A stretch of 64,000 nucleotides of DNA from Tenacibaculum ovolyticum DSM 18103 (lineage in GTDB: Bacteria; Bacteroidota; Bacteroidia; Flavobacteriales; Flavobacteriaceae), in contig NZ_AUMF01000009.1 of the NCBI RefSeq assembly GCF_000430545.1, positions 62,001 to 126,000 on the forward strand, in the 5' to 3' direction. The position numbers and the translations under genes are program-made. Shown one piece after another: positions 50,156 through 60,400 of the stretch (positions are counted from its first letter, which is position 1; each line of letters starts with the position of its first letter). The notes beneath the pieces were generated by a model. The model saw nothing but the letters and a program-made list of their open reading frames with translations, searched no databases and had not been told where the DNA came from.

Positions 50156-51460
50156 TTAATTTCTAACAATTTTCAACATAGAACTATACACTCGCTTCCA
50201 CCCTTTCCATCGTTGATAATTACTTAAACTTTCGTTGTGAAAAACGGTTATAAAGGCTCCATTTACAGCCTTAACTTCGTTTCTTAAATCCCTAATTTTA
50301 CCTAAAGATTGCTTAGGTGTTAGTTTCATATAATCATTTAAAGTAGTATCAACTAATGCAAATGGAAATATCTTTAAAGGGGTTTGAATTTCAAAATCTA
50401 AATCATAAAAATAAAAAGGAGAACAAGTACTTGCTCTAAAACCTGTATGACTAGCATATCCCATAGAATAATCTTCTTCTATTTCTAAATCAATTAAATT
50501 CTGATATGTTTCAGGTAATGAAAATCTTAAATAGTGCTGCCTAGAACGTCTTATCGGCATATTAATAATATTCTCTAAACGTTCTTTTTCTTTTTTTAAT
50601 AATAAATTATTATGCATTGTATAGTATGACGGATGTAAACCTACTCGAGCATAATCTACCATATCTTTTATTAGTAGTTTAAACTTACTTTTAGAAGCAG
50701 ACACATTCGTATCAAAAGTAGTATAATCACCTATTAAAAAGAAAAAAATAGTTCTAACTTCATATATTTTTTTTAATTCAATAATAGATTTAAAAGTATT
50801 AAAAGGGTCTTTCTTTATATTAAAAAGCACTGCAAATCGATCCCAAACCGTTACTATTTTTAAATGCATTATATCTTTTAAAAAACCACCAATAGTTCGC
50901 ACAAAACTTTTGTATTTATAAGCAAAAGCATTGTCTACATCAATTGTAGAAATATATTGATATTTTCTTGTAGAATGCTCATAAGTCGGAAACTTAATTT
51001 TTAACGTTTCTAAAAACTTATATGCCCAAATATCAACTACTGGTTTCTCTAAAAAACCATTTTTAAAAGCAACACTTTCAGTAGCTGAGAATCGCTCATG
51101 ACTATCTTTTTTTTGCTGTAAATATTCCTCATATCTAGAGATCAAATAAAAACTTGCAGCAAAAATATCAAAAGGAATTTCTGATTGTTCTTCTATTTCA
51201 AAAAAACAAGGAACGCCATCCCACTTTTTAACATCAATCTGAAAGTCTTTAACCCCTTGCTCAAATAACAACTCATTACTTTTAACAAAGAATTCTTTTC
51301 CTAAAGCTACATTTGTATATGAAAACTTAGGCCCGTTATAAGCTACAAAGTCTTCAACTTTACCTGTAAATTTTATCTGAATTTGTAATATTCGTGTAAA
51401 CATATGTTTAAAAACATAACGAATACGAGGTGTAACTTTATGGGTGTAAATAAGTATCAT
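50156..51460 (-). CDS. Polysaccharide-deacetylase-like protein with DUF7033-type N-terminus
   Basis: 434 residues. The N-terminal 130 residues (ILIYTHKVTPRIRYVFKHMF, YTNVALGKEFFV) match the DUF7033 domain seen before NodB-like deacetylase domains in flavobacteria. The C-terminal part has ISTIDVDNAFAY (metal Asp), VGLHPSYYTM (His motif) and RRSRQHYLRF. Likely a carbohydrate esterase or an inactive relative; metal ligands are only partly recognisable. It follows radC on the same strand by 31 bases. Confidence 0.75.
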   Translation of the reverse strand: MILIYTHKVTPRIRYVFKHMFTRILQIQIKFTGKVEDFVAYNGPKFSYTNVALGKEFFVKSNELLFEQGVKDFQIDVKKWDGVPCFFEIEEQSEIPFDIFAASFYLISRYEEYLQQKKDSHERFSATESVAFKNGFLEKPVVDIWAYKFLETLKIKFPTYEHSTRKYQYISTIDVDNAFAYKYKSFVRTIGGFLKDIMHLKIVTVWDRFAVLFNIKKDPFNTFKSIIELKKIYEVRTIFFFLIGDYTTFDTNVSASKSKFKLLIKDMVDYARVGLHPSYYTMHNNLLLKKEKERLENIINMPIRRSRQHYLRFSLPETYQNLIDLEIEEDYSMGYASHTGFRASTCSPFYFYDLDFEIQTPLKIFPFALVDTTLNDYMKLTPKQSLGKIRDLRNEVKAVNGAFITVFHNESLSNYQRWKGWKRVYSSMLKIVRN

Positions 51461-51491
51461 AGGCTAAATAGTAGTTGCAAAATATAAACGA

Positions 51492-52178
51492 CTATAAAAT
51501 GCCTTTATCTGCAAAGCTAAAATACGATTTTTCGGTAATTATTAAATGATCTAGAAGTTTTATATCAAGTGTAACACCTGCTTTTTTTATTTTTTTTGTT
51601 AACTCGATATCTGAAGTGCTGGGTTCTAGTTTGCCAGATGGATGGTTATGGCACACTACAATACCTATTGCTGATAATTTTAAAGCTTCTTTATATAATA
51701 ATCTTATATCAACTACTGTTGCTGTAAAACCTCCTTTACTTAATTGTCGTTTTGCTAATACTTTATTCGAATTATTTAAATAGAGTACCCAAAACTCTTC
51801 ATGTTGCAAATCACCAATTAATGGTTGTATAATTTGTGAGACATCTAACGAGCTTTTTATTTTCGAAATTGCATTTCTTTCTTCATACTGCCTTCTTTTA
51901 CCAAATTCTAAAGCTGTAACTATCGAAATTGCTTTTGCTTCACCTATTCCTTTAAATTTCATTAACTCTTCTATAGATAATTTGGCTAGTTCATTCAAAT
52001 CATTATTTACTGATAATAAAACTCTCTTAGACAGGGCTACAGCACTTTCTTCTCTATTACCTGAACTAATAAGTATTGCTACTAATTCAGCATCAGACAA
52101 AGCTGTATTACCTTTAAGCATTAGTTTTTCTCGCGGTCTATCATCTAACGCCCACGTTTTAATTGATATCTTTTTCAT
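51492..52178 (-). CDS. radC: RadC-family JAB/MPN-domain protein
   Basis: 228 residues. N-terminal UPF0758 helix-hairpin-helix part (DRPREKLMLKGNTALSDAELVAIL, FKGIGEAKAISIV) and the C-terminal JAB/MPN metalloprotease-like domain with the zinc motif VVCHNHPSGKLEPSTSD. Historically linked to DNA repair, but the biochemical role is unclear. Divergent from trkA. Confidence 0.92.
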   Translation of the reverse strand: MKKISIKTWALDDRPREKLMLKGNTALSDAELVAILISSGNREESAVALSKRVLLSVNNDLNELAKLSIEELMKFKGIGEAKAISIVTALEFGKRRQYEERNAISKIKSSLDVSQIIQPLIGDLQHEEFWVLYLNNSNKVLAKRQLSKGGFTATVVDIRLLYKEALKLSAIGIVVCHNHPSGKLEPSTSDIELTKKIKKAGVTLDIKLLDHLIITEKSYFSFADKGIL

Positions 52179-52217
52179 AGCTTTTGTATCAAATTTTTAG
52201 ATAAATATAATTCATTT

Positions 52218-52249
52218 TTTGCACATCCCAAAGAAGGATAGTATCTTTG
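52218..52249 (+). promoter_or_regulatory. Promoter of trkA-trkH
   Basis: TTTG (52218-52221), 20-base spacer, TATCTTTG (52242-52249), close to the flavobacterial consensus; the ATG follows 25 bases later. Confidence 0.75.
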
Positions 52250-52274
52250 TACTCTATCATTTCCAACTTTAAAC

Positions 52275-53621
52275 ATGAAGATTATTATAGCCGGTGCTGG
52301 AGACGTAGGTTTTCATTTGGCTAAACTCCTTTCTTACGAGTCACAAGATACTTATGTGATCGATTTCGATGGCGAAAAGCTAAATTACATTAACAATCAC
52401 TTAGACGTTATTACTAAAAAAGGTGATGCTACTTCTATAAACTTGTTAAAAGAAATAGGTGTTGATTCTGCTGATTTATTATTAGCTGTTACTGAAAGTC
52501 AAAATACAAATTTCACAATATCAGTAATAGGAAAAGCTTTAGGTGTAAAAAAAACCATCGCAAGAATTAATAATCCAGAGTTTTTAAAGAATGATTGTAT
52601 TAATTTTAAAGATTTTGGAGTAGATTTCATGATTTCTCCTGAAGCCTTAGCTGCAGAAGAAATAAAATTACTTTTAAATCAATCTTCTTTTAATGATACT
52701 GTTGCTTTCGAAAACGGTGTATTTAATATTATGGGAACAACTCTCGGGTATAAATCTCCAATATTAGATTTAACAGTTAAGGAAGCTAAAGAAAAATTTA
52801 GTCTAGTCGATTTTATTACGATTGCAATAAAACGTGAAGGAATTGCTCAAACTATTATTCCTCGTGGAGACACAACCTATAAAATAAACGACCAAGTTTA
52901 TTTCTCTGTACCAAGTTATAGTATAGATAAATTACACCCCATTATTGGGAAAGAACAAGTAGAAATTAAGAATGTAATGATTCTTGGAGGTAGTAGTATT
53001 GGTCGAAAAACATCTAGAAGTCTTTGCAAAGATAATTTTAAAGTAAAATTAATTGAACGTAAAAGAGAAAAAGCATTAAATCTTGCTGAAGACCTAATAG
53101 ATACTTTAGTCATTCATGGCGATGGTAGAAACTTAGAGCTCTTAGAGGAAGAAAACATTAGAGAGATGGATGCCTTTATTGCTGTTACTGGCGATTCTGA
53201 AACAAATATTATGTCTTGTTTAGTTGCAAAATCGAAGGGTGTTAAAAAAACGGTTGCTTTAGTTGAAAATATGGATTACATTAATATTTCTCAAACTATT
53301 GGTATTGATACACTTATTAATAAAAAATTAATCGCTGCTAGTAATATTTTTCGCCATATACGTAAAGGAGAAATTTTAGCTTTAGCGAACTTACATAATA
53401 TTGATGCTGAAGTTTTTGAATTTGAGGTACAAGAAAGAGCTAAAGTAACATTAAAACCAATTAAAGAATTACGTTTTCCTAGAGAGGCTGTATTTGGTGG
53501 TGTTATAAGAGATGGAAAACCTCATATGTCTTTTGGTAATTTTCAATTACAAAGTGGTGACAAAGCAATTGTTTTTTGTTTACCTGAAGCAATATCAATT
53601 GTAGAAGATTTGTTCAACTAA
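52275..53621 (+). CDS. trkA: Trk potassium uptake regulatory subunit TrkA
   Basis: 448 residues, two RCK units. Rossmann N1 IIIAGAGDVGFHLAKLL (3-19) and N2 VMILGGSSIGRKTSRSL, each followed by a TrkA-C domain (about 145-225 and 365-448). It binds NAD(H)/nucleotides and gates the TrkH channel from the cytoplasmic side. Its stop shares one base with the trkH start. Confidence 0.96.
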   Translation: MKIIIAGAGDVGFHLAKLLSYESQDTYVIDFDGEKLNYINNHLDVITKKGDATSINLLKEIGVDSADLLLAVTESQNTNFTISVIGKALGVKKTIARINNPEFLKNDCINFKDFGVDFMISPEALAAEEIKLLLNQSSFNDTVAFENGVFNIMGTTLGYKSPILDLTVKEAKEKFSLVDFITIAIKREGIAQTIIPRGDTTYKINDQVYFSVPSYSIDKLHPIIGKEQVEIKNVMILGGSSIGRKTSRSLCKDNFKVKLIERKREKALNLAEDLIDTLVIHGDGRNLELLEEENIREMDAFIAVTGDSETNIMSCLVAKSKGVKKTVALVENMDYINISQTIGIDTLINKKLIAASNIFRHIRKGEILALANLHNIDAEVFEFEVQERAKVTLKPIKELRFPREAVFGGVIRDGKPHMSFGNFQLQSGDKAIVFCLPEAISIVEDLFN

Positions 53622-55120
53622 TGGAGAATCTTAATCTAAAACTAATTTATCGTTTTTTAGGAATAACAGCTATTCTTAATGGGCTATTTATGTGGCTTTC
53701 ATTACCTTTTAGCTTTTATTATGATGAACCTTCTAAATGGGGTATTTTAAGCGCAGGTATTATTACAATTGCTATAGGTTTAATTCTTTACTTTTTTAAT
53801 AAGCCTGATAATAAAAAAATTCAAAAAAAAGAAGGTTATCTTATTGTAACTTTAGGTTGGTTAATATTATCAATTACAGGAATGCTCCCATATCTTTTAT
53901 CTGGTAGTATTCCCTCAACAACAAATGCCTTTTTCGAAACTATTTCAGGTTATTCAACTACAGGATCATCTATCCTAACAGATATAGAGTCTATGCCTAA
54001 AGGAATTTTATTTTGGCGTAGCGCTACTCATTGGATTGGTGGTATGGGTATTATAGTACTTACCATAGCAATCTTACCTTTATTAGGTATTGGTGGAATG
54101 CAACTATTTATGGCTGAAGCTCCTGGGCCATCCACAGATAAATTACACCCGCGTATTACAGATACTGCTAAACGATTGTGGCAAATTTATGTATTACTAA
54201 CTATTGTTCAGTTTTTGCTATTAAAAGTAGCGGGTATGAACTGGTTTGATGCTCTTAATCATGCAATGGCTACTGTTAGTACTGGTGGTTTTTCGACTAA
54301 AAATGCAAGTGTTGCTCATTGGAATGGAGCTCCTATGATACAATATATTATCATATTTTTTATGTTTATTGCTGGTACAAACTTCGTACTTACTTACTTT
54401 GCTTTAAAAGGAAAAATAAGAAAAGTAATACAAAGTGAAGAGTTTAAATATTATTTATTTGGTACCTTAATTATATCAGCTGTTGTAGCGACAATGATTA
54501 TTTTTTATCAAGATCCTTTATTACACACCACTATTAAACACCCAATGGTTTATGGTAAAGTTGAAAGTGCTATAAGACATTCTCTTTTTTCTGTAATATC
54601 TGTAATTACCACTACTGGTTTTGTTACAGCCGATTTCACTATGTGGAGCTTTTTTGTAACCGCAATTTTCTTTTCTTTATTTTTCTTAGGTGGTTCAGCT
54701 GGTTCTACATCTGGTGGCGTAAAAATTGTTAGACACATTGTAATGCTAAAAAGCAGTTTTTTAGAATTTAAAAAATCATTACACCCTAATGCCATTATTC
54801 CTGTTCGTTATGATGGTAAAGCTGTAAAACAAACCATTATATTCAACATACTTTCTTTCTTTGTTTTATACATGTTAATTTTTGTTATAGGTACAGTAAC
54901 ACTTGCTTTTTTGGGATTAGACTTTTATTCTGCTCTAGGCGCTTGTGCCTCTTCTCTAGGTAATATTGGTCCTGCATTAGGTAGCGTAAGTCCTGTTAAT
55001 AATTTTAATCACTTATCTACAGGAGCTAAATGGTTTTGCTCTTTTTTAATGTTAATTGGTCGTTTAGAACTTTTTACAGTATTAATTTTATTCACTCCAT
55101 TTTTTTGGCGTAAAAATTAA
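53621..55120 (+). CDS. trkH: Trk potassium uptake channel subunit TrkH
   Basis: 499-residue membrane protein with four pore (M1-P-M2) units. Selectivity-loop segments can be seen as SGYSTTGSSIL, ATVSTGGFST, VITTTGFVTAD and ASSLGNIGPALG, and the intramembrane gate loop as GGSAGSTSGG. It imports potassium together with TrkA. The gene order trkA-trkH with a TAATG overlap implies coupled translation. Confidence 0.96.
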   Translation: MENLNLKLIYRFLGITAILNGLFMWLSLPFSFYYDEPSKWGILSAGIITIAIGLILYFFNKPDNKKIQKKEGYLIVTLGWLILSITGMLPYLLSGSIPSTTNAFFETISGYSTTGSSILTDIESMPKGILFWRSATHWIGGMGIIVLTIAILPLLGIGGMQLFMAEAPGPSTDKLHPRITDTAKRLWQIYVLLTIVQFLLLKVAGMNWFDALNHAMATVSTGGFSTKNASVAHWNGAPMIQYIIIFFMFIAGTNFVLTYFALKGKIRKVIQSEEFKYYLFGTLIISAVVATMIIFYQDPLLHTTIKHPMVYGKVESAIRHSLFSVISVITTTGFVTADFTMWSFFVTAIFFSLFFLGGSAGSTSGGVKIVRHIVMLKSSFLEFKKSLHPNAIIPVRYDGKAVKQTIIFNILSFFVLYMLIFVIGTVTLAFLGLDFYSALGACASSLGNIGPALGSVSPVNNFNHLSTGAKWFCSFLMLIGRLELFTVLILFTPFFWRKN

Positions 55121-55633
55121 CCTTCCTTTCCTTAAGTTTTTTAACTTCTCCTACCTCCATTTTACAGAAATCGTAAATACTTTACAGCGACTATATAATT
55201 TTAGGTGTTTTTTAGACAAAAAACAGAATACATTTATTCTAAAATAACTTTCTAGTAATGTTATATTTTATCTAATTTTTAGATGACTAAAAAATTAGAC
55301 AAAATTCAACTTCACAAAAAAAGCCTCAAACTTCACAAAAATTAAAATTAATCACTTAAAAAAATTTTCTTTGTATTGAGAACAAAATATAAGAGTCTAC
55401 ACCTATTCCTAAAAAAGAAACACTTAAACCTCAATCTCCCCCATTTAAGTGTTCTTTACAAGAAAAAACAAAGCCTCTTGTTATCTTTGAAAAGAGAACT
55501 TAATAAAAGTAAATATATTCAAATAGCCCGTAAGTAATTGATTTAAAGTTAAAAACAAATATTTACACTAATTGTTTAATGCTTTTTTTATTAAACTGTA
55601 AAACGAAACATTAACTACTAAACATTAACTACT
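55121..55633 (+). other. 513-base gene-free region upstream of the tail-collar gene
   Basis: Very A/T-rich. A perfect 10-bp stem AACACTTAAA / TTTAAGTGTT (55419-55453) may be a distant trkH terminator. A TATCTTTG box (55482-55489) without a clear -33 element is the best promoter candidate for the gene at 55634. Just before the start codon, CATTAACTACTAAA is followed by a second CATTAACTACT, a direct repeat. No gene seen. Confidence 0.45.
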
Positions 55634-56200
55634 ATGGATCCATTTTTAGGACAAATCGTATTATTCGGTGGGAATTTTGCACCAAGAGGCTGGGCATTAT
55701 GTGAAGGTCAATTATTACCAATTTCGCAATACTCTGCTTTATTTTCAATTTTAGGGACAATTTACGGAGGAGACGGAAGAACAACTTTTGCTTTACCAGA
55801 TTTACGTGGTAGAGCTGCAATTAGTTCAGGTCGTGGACCAGGATTATCTGATCGTAGGTTAGGATCAAGAAGCGGACAAGAAGTTCATACTCTAACAACT
55901 CTTGAAATGCCTTCACATAATCACCTTACTCAAAACAGCATGAAAGTAAGTTCACAAGATTCGACTAAAGCAACTGCAACGACAAATTCGTCAATTGCGA
56001 CTCCAGGCTCACCTGGAGGTAGAGGGTTTGATTCTACAATGGGGTTCAATGATGTTACACCAGATATTTCTTTAAACCCTACTTCAAACAGTGTTACTGT
56101 TTTAAATAACGGTGGTAATCAAGCGCATAATATTATGCAGCCTTATTTAACTACAAATTATATTATTGCTTTACAAGGAGTTTTCCCTTCAAGAAATTAA
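55634..56200 (+). CDS. Phage tail-collar domain protein (microcystin-dependent/Mdp-like)
   Basis: 188 residues. The N-terminal half is a clear tail-collar domain: MDPFLGQIVLFGGNFAPRGW, LCEGQLLPISQYSALFSILG, YGGDGRTTFALPDLRGR. The family ending is also present: MPSHNHL and QPYLTTNYIIALQGVFPS. Such proteins are common as chromosomal single genes (MdpB-like) outside prophages; the role is probably secreted or surface-bound but not established. No signal peptide and no other phage genes nearby. It is followed by a terminator and a convergent gene. Confidence 0.9.
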   Translation: MDPFLGQIVLFGGNFAPRGWALCEGQLLPISQYSALFSILGTIYGGDGRTTFALPDLRGRAAISSGRGPGLSDRRLGSRSGQEVHTLTTLEMPSHNHLTQNSMKVSSQDSTKATATTNSSIATPGSPGGRGFDSTMGFNDVTPDISLNPTSNSVTVLNNGGNQAHNIMQPYLTTNYIIALQGVFPSRN

Positions 56201-56216
56201 GATCTTAAATAATAAC

Positions 56217-56253
56217 AAAACACTCAATAATTTTAAAATTACTGAGTGTTTTT
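56217..56253. terminator. Bidirectional terminator at the 56.2-kb convergence
   Basis: ACACTCAATAATTTT / AAAATTACTGAGTGT stem (one mismatch) with A and T runs on both sides. It overlaps the last codons of the methyltransferase-like gene. Confidence 0.85.
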
Positions 56254-57237
56254 CACATTCCATTTAGGGATTTTTTTTGTGACATAACCTAACTTATATG
56301 ATGATTCATTCACTGAATATAAAGACTTAACGCAATAAGGATTTGTTATTAACGATTCTCCTTTACCAATATAAACATCATCAAAAACTCTTATTTCAGT
56401 ATAAATACAAATATCAGGAGTTTTTTCAAAATATTTATCAAAAACAATATAATCTGATTCAAAGCTAAATTCATTTTTAGTTTTTTTAATATTTTTGGTT
56501 ATCGAAAATAAACCTTTAAATTCTTTATCGTTAATATATTCTTCATCAAGAACTACATTATTACCAAAACAATTTTCTTTAGCTAAAAAAGAATTTCTAG
56601 TTGACAATTTAATTTCTTCAGGAACTAAAACACCTCCTTCAGATAGTTGTGCAACTAAGTTTTGTGTTATTGAAATTTGAGGTTCGTTAATTAAAGCTTT
56701 ATCCATTGTTTCAGTTATCACAACATGCAATGAGTCTTTTTTATTGTGTACATATTTCGTTGCATCTGTTAAGCAATACTCTTTTATATATTTTTCATAA
56801 TTTAAATACTTAATAATTTTCTTTACTGAAATCATTGACGCCTCATGTATATCAATTAATACAATTCTTATTTTTTTTGAATCATAATAAGACAATAAAG
56901 GTATTATTAAAGTCCCTAAAGGTCCACACCCCGCATACACAACCTCTAGTACTTCATCAACAAATTTCTCCTTCGTACTATTAATAGCTTTATAAACTCC
57001 TTTAATAAAACGAGCTGTTCTAATATAATCATACAAACAATCTTTAGCGTGTCTAGGCGATAGAGCAATCCCCCCATTAACTTCTAACTTTGTCTTATTT
57101 AATTCTTCGGATGAAACTTTTCTAAAAATGTTTTCATAAAAACAAGATAACAACTTAACCGAGTTAATTTCTTCTTTTTCAGTTTTTGATGCAAGTAACA
57201 ATTTAGTTATTTCATTTAAATTTTCTTTAATATTCAT
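56239..57237 (-). CDS. SAM-dependent methyltransferase-like protein
   Basis: 332 residues. A class I methyltransferase core is suggested by motif I VVYAGCGPLGTLIIPLL, an acidic post-I strand RIVLIDIHE, and motif IV VVITETMDKALINEPQ. The TETMD...NEPQ segment recalls the double-Glu loop of protein-arginine methyltransferases, and the C-terminal beta part (NNVVLDEE, SLITNPYC) could be their barrel. N-terminal helices precede the core. No close family recognised; the substrate may be a protein or peptide. It lies between the tail-collar gene and the T9SS protein. Confidence 0.6.
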   Translation of the reverse strand: MNIKENLNEITKLLLASKTEKEEINSVKLLSCFYENIFRKVSSEELNKTKLEVNGGIALSPRHAKDCLYDYIRTARFIKGVYKAINSTKEKFVDEVLEVVYAGCGPLGTLIIPLLSYYDSKKIRIVLIDIHEASMISVKKIIKYLNYEKYIKEYCLTDATKYVHNKKDSLHVVITETMDKALINEPQISITQNLVAQLSEGGVLVPEEIKLSTRNSFLAKENCFGNNVVLDEEYINDKEFKGLFSITKNIKKTKNEFSFESDYIVFDKYFEKTPDICIYTEIRVFDDVYIGKGESLITNPYCVKSLYSVNESSYKLGYVTKKIPKWNVKNTQ

Positions 57238-57430
57238 TATTAAAATTTAATTGACATTAATAATTTAGTCCACTTTTTTAAGACTACCTAAACAAAGTAT
57301 TAATAAAAGTTAACAAAAAAAATGTTTTAACTAAAAATAAAGTCTTTTTATACCTAAAAAATCAATGTAGAAAACGCTCATAACACCAAGAATCACATTT
57401 ATACCTCTTTTTATAACAAATATACATAAG

Positions 57431-57463
57431 TTTGAATTTTGATTAAATAAAAGCATATATTTG
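57431..57463 (+). promoter_or_regulatory. Promoter of the T9SS-sorted repeat protein
   Basis: TTTG (57431-57434), 21-base spacer, TATATTTG (57456-57463), followed by the ATG 28 bases later. The spacer is one or two bases longer than usual. The rest of the 254-base divergent gap shows no gene. Confidence 0.6.
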
Positions 57464-57491
57464 ACAGTTAACTACTTAAAAAACAAAGCAA

Positions 57492-60400
57492 ATGACACAA
57501 AAAACTACTTTTTTAACATTTAAACATCTTCCTGTATTTGCAGTGTTGTTGTTTTTAAGCTTAGTAAGCTTAAAAACAAGTGCACAAACTACAGAAGCTT
57601 TTGAAGATGAAACTGTTGGCCTAAAAACATTTTCAGATAACGGACAAGCTTTTACGATTATTGATGGCTCTGGTGAAACTACCTATGATATAGAAACTTT
57701 TGCTGGTGGTGGATGGAACGGAACTTCTGGTGACAATAATTTTATTGATAATACTGGAGGAAGCCCTGGAAATAATGATGGCTCTTCTTTCACAATTAAA
57801 ACTACCGACGGAACCGATATAACAATTAAAAGTTTGTATTTATTTGTTTCTAATAGAGCTGTCAATGGTCCTGCTTCAACAACGTTAACTTTTACTGGAA
57901 AAAAAGACGGAACTACCATTTACACAATAACAAAAAGTTCAGGAATTATTAATGGGGCGGATTTCACCCCTAATAATGGTTTTACTTTTATAGACTTTTC
58001 TTCTGAAGGAGGGACAGATAACTCTAATAATAATATTGATGAGTTAATTATTTCAGCAACAGGTAATGCTGATTATTTAGCATTAGATGCATTAACTTGG
58101 GCACTTGCTCCTGTTGATGCAACTGCACCTCGTATTACAAGTATTGTTCGTCAAACACCAGCTACAAGCCCAACTAATGCAGATGCATTAACATTTAGAA
58201 TTACCTTTGATGAAAATGTTCAAGGTGTAGGAGCTGCTGATTTTACTATTACTGGTGCTTCAGGAGTTTCAATAGGCGTAGTTGGTTCAAACGCAATATA
58301 TGATGTTACCCTTTCGGGAGGAGACCTTGCTTCAGTAAACAGTACAATTACCTTAGGATTTGCAGGCGGACAAAACATTACAGATATTTCAGGTAATGCA
58401 TTAACTAATTTAACACCAACAGGAACAAACAACAATACTTTCGTATTAGATAATCAAGCACCACTTATTAGTAGTATTGCTCGTCAAAGCCCTACAACAA
58501 GCCCAACAAATGCAGATGCTTTAGTATGGGATATGACTTTTGATCAAGCAGTAGCGAATGTGGATGCAGCTGATTTTGCAGTAATTGGAACTACAGGTAC
58601 AATTACTTCGGTAACTAACCCAAGTGGAAATGTCTATCGAGTAACTGCTTCAGGTGGAGATTTAGCTGGATTAAATGCAACTGTTACTTTAGGATTTGCT
58701 GGTGGTCAAAATATTGCGGATGCTTCAGGTAATACATTAACTAATTTAACGCCTACAGGTACAAATAACAATACTTTTGTAGTAAATAATACTGCACCAC
58801 GTATCAACAGTATAGCTCGCCAGAGCCCAACTACTAGCCCAACAAATGCAGATGCTTTGGTATGGGATGTTACTTTTGATCAAGCAGTAGCGAATGTGGA
58901 TGCAGCGGATTTTGCAGTAATTGGAACTACAGGTACAATTGCTTCGGTAACTAACCCAAGTGGAAATGTCTATCGAGTAACTGCTTCAGGTGGAGATTTA
59001 GCTGGATTAAATGCGACCGTTACTTTAGGATTTGCTGGTGGTCAAAACATTGCGGATGCTTCAGGCAATGCATTAACTAATTTAACGCCAACAGGTACCA
59101 ATAATAATACTTTTGTAATAGATAATACTCAACCACTTATTAATAGTATTGCTCGTCAGAGTCCTACAACAAGCCCAACAAATGCAGATGCTTTAGTATG
59201 GGATGTAACTTTTAATGGAGCAGTAGCGAATGTAGATGCTTCAGATTTCACTGTAAGTGGAACTACAGGAACAATTGCTTCGGTAACTAACCCAAGTGGA
59301 AATGTCTATCGAGTAACTGCTTCAGGTGGTGATTTAGCTGGATTAAATGCAACTGTTACTTTAGGATTTGCTGGTGGTCAAAACATTGCTGATGCTTCAG
59401 GTAATGCATTAACAAATTTAACACCAACAGGAACAAACAACAATACTTTTGTAGTAGACAATACACCTCCCGTTTATACTTGGACAGGAACCACTAACAA
59501 TGATTGGGGTACAACTTCAAATTGGGACTTAAATTCTGTACCTACTGCAACAGCTGATGTAGTTATTCCTAGTGGTTTAATGATGTATCCAACAGCTAGC
59601 TCTGCTGTAACATTTAATTCATTAACAATTAACTCTGGAGCAAGTTTTATTCCTAATAGTACAACAACAGGTGCTGTTACTTATAAAAGAAACTTACCTA
59701 CAACAGGTGATTGGTATTTAGTTTCTTCACCTATTGCAAATGAAACATTACAAAATGTAATAGCAAATAATACTTTTGCAACAGGTACTGCTCCTGGTAA
59801 TATCGGTATTGGTCTTTATGAAAATAGTAATGCTTCTCAATGGGCATATGTAAACGCAAGTAGTACAGGTAATATAATTCCAGGAATAGGAATATCGGTA
59901 CAATTAGCTACTGCAGGTGATATATCTTCTACAGGTACTGCTTTAAACACTTCTAACGTAATATTTGGTGTATCAACAGGAACTGTTACAAATTTCAACT
60001 TACTTGGTAATCCATTTACTGCCTTTATAAATTCTGCAACGTTTGCAACTACAAACACAGGAGTTTTAACTGAAGAAACTATTTGGTTATGGAATGGAAC
60101 AGCGTATGTAACATACAATAACGCTAGTCCTATAGAAGTTGCTCCAGGACAAGCATTTTTTATAGAAGCTTCAACTAACGGTGCTATAACCTTTGCAACT
60201 GCCAATAGAAGTCATCAAAATACTGACACATTTATGAGAGAAGCTCCAAAATCTACTTTTGAATTATCTGTAGAAGAAGGAACTAATAAGAGTGCTACTA
60301 AAGTATTTTATGCTGATAATAAAACTACTGGTTTTGATAATGGATACGATTCTAAGATGTTTGGAGGTACAGATTACAAATTCAAAGTATATACTGAATT

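Noticed and set aside
55634-56200. Prophage remnant
   Set aside because: Only a tail-collar domain protein is present; no other phage structural, integrase or lysis genes surround it, and such Mdp-like proteins are common as single chromosomal genes.
58125-59465. CRISPR array or intergenic satellite
   Set aside because: The 336-bp units are in frame inside a coding region and encode an Ig-like domain.
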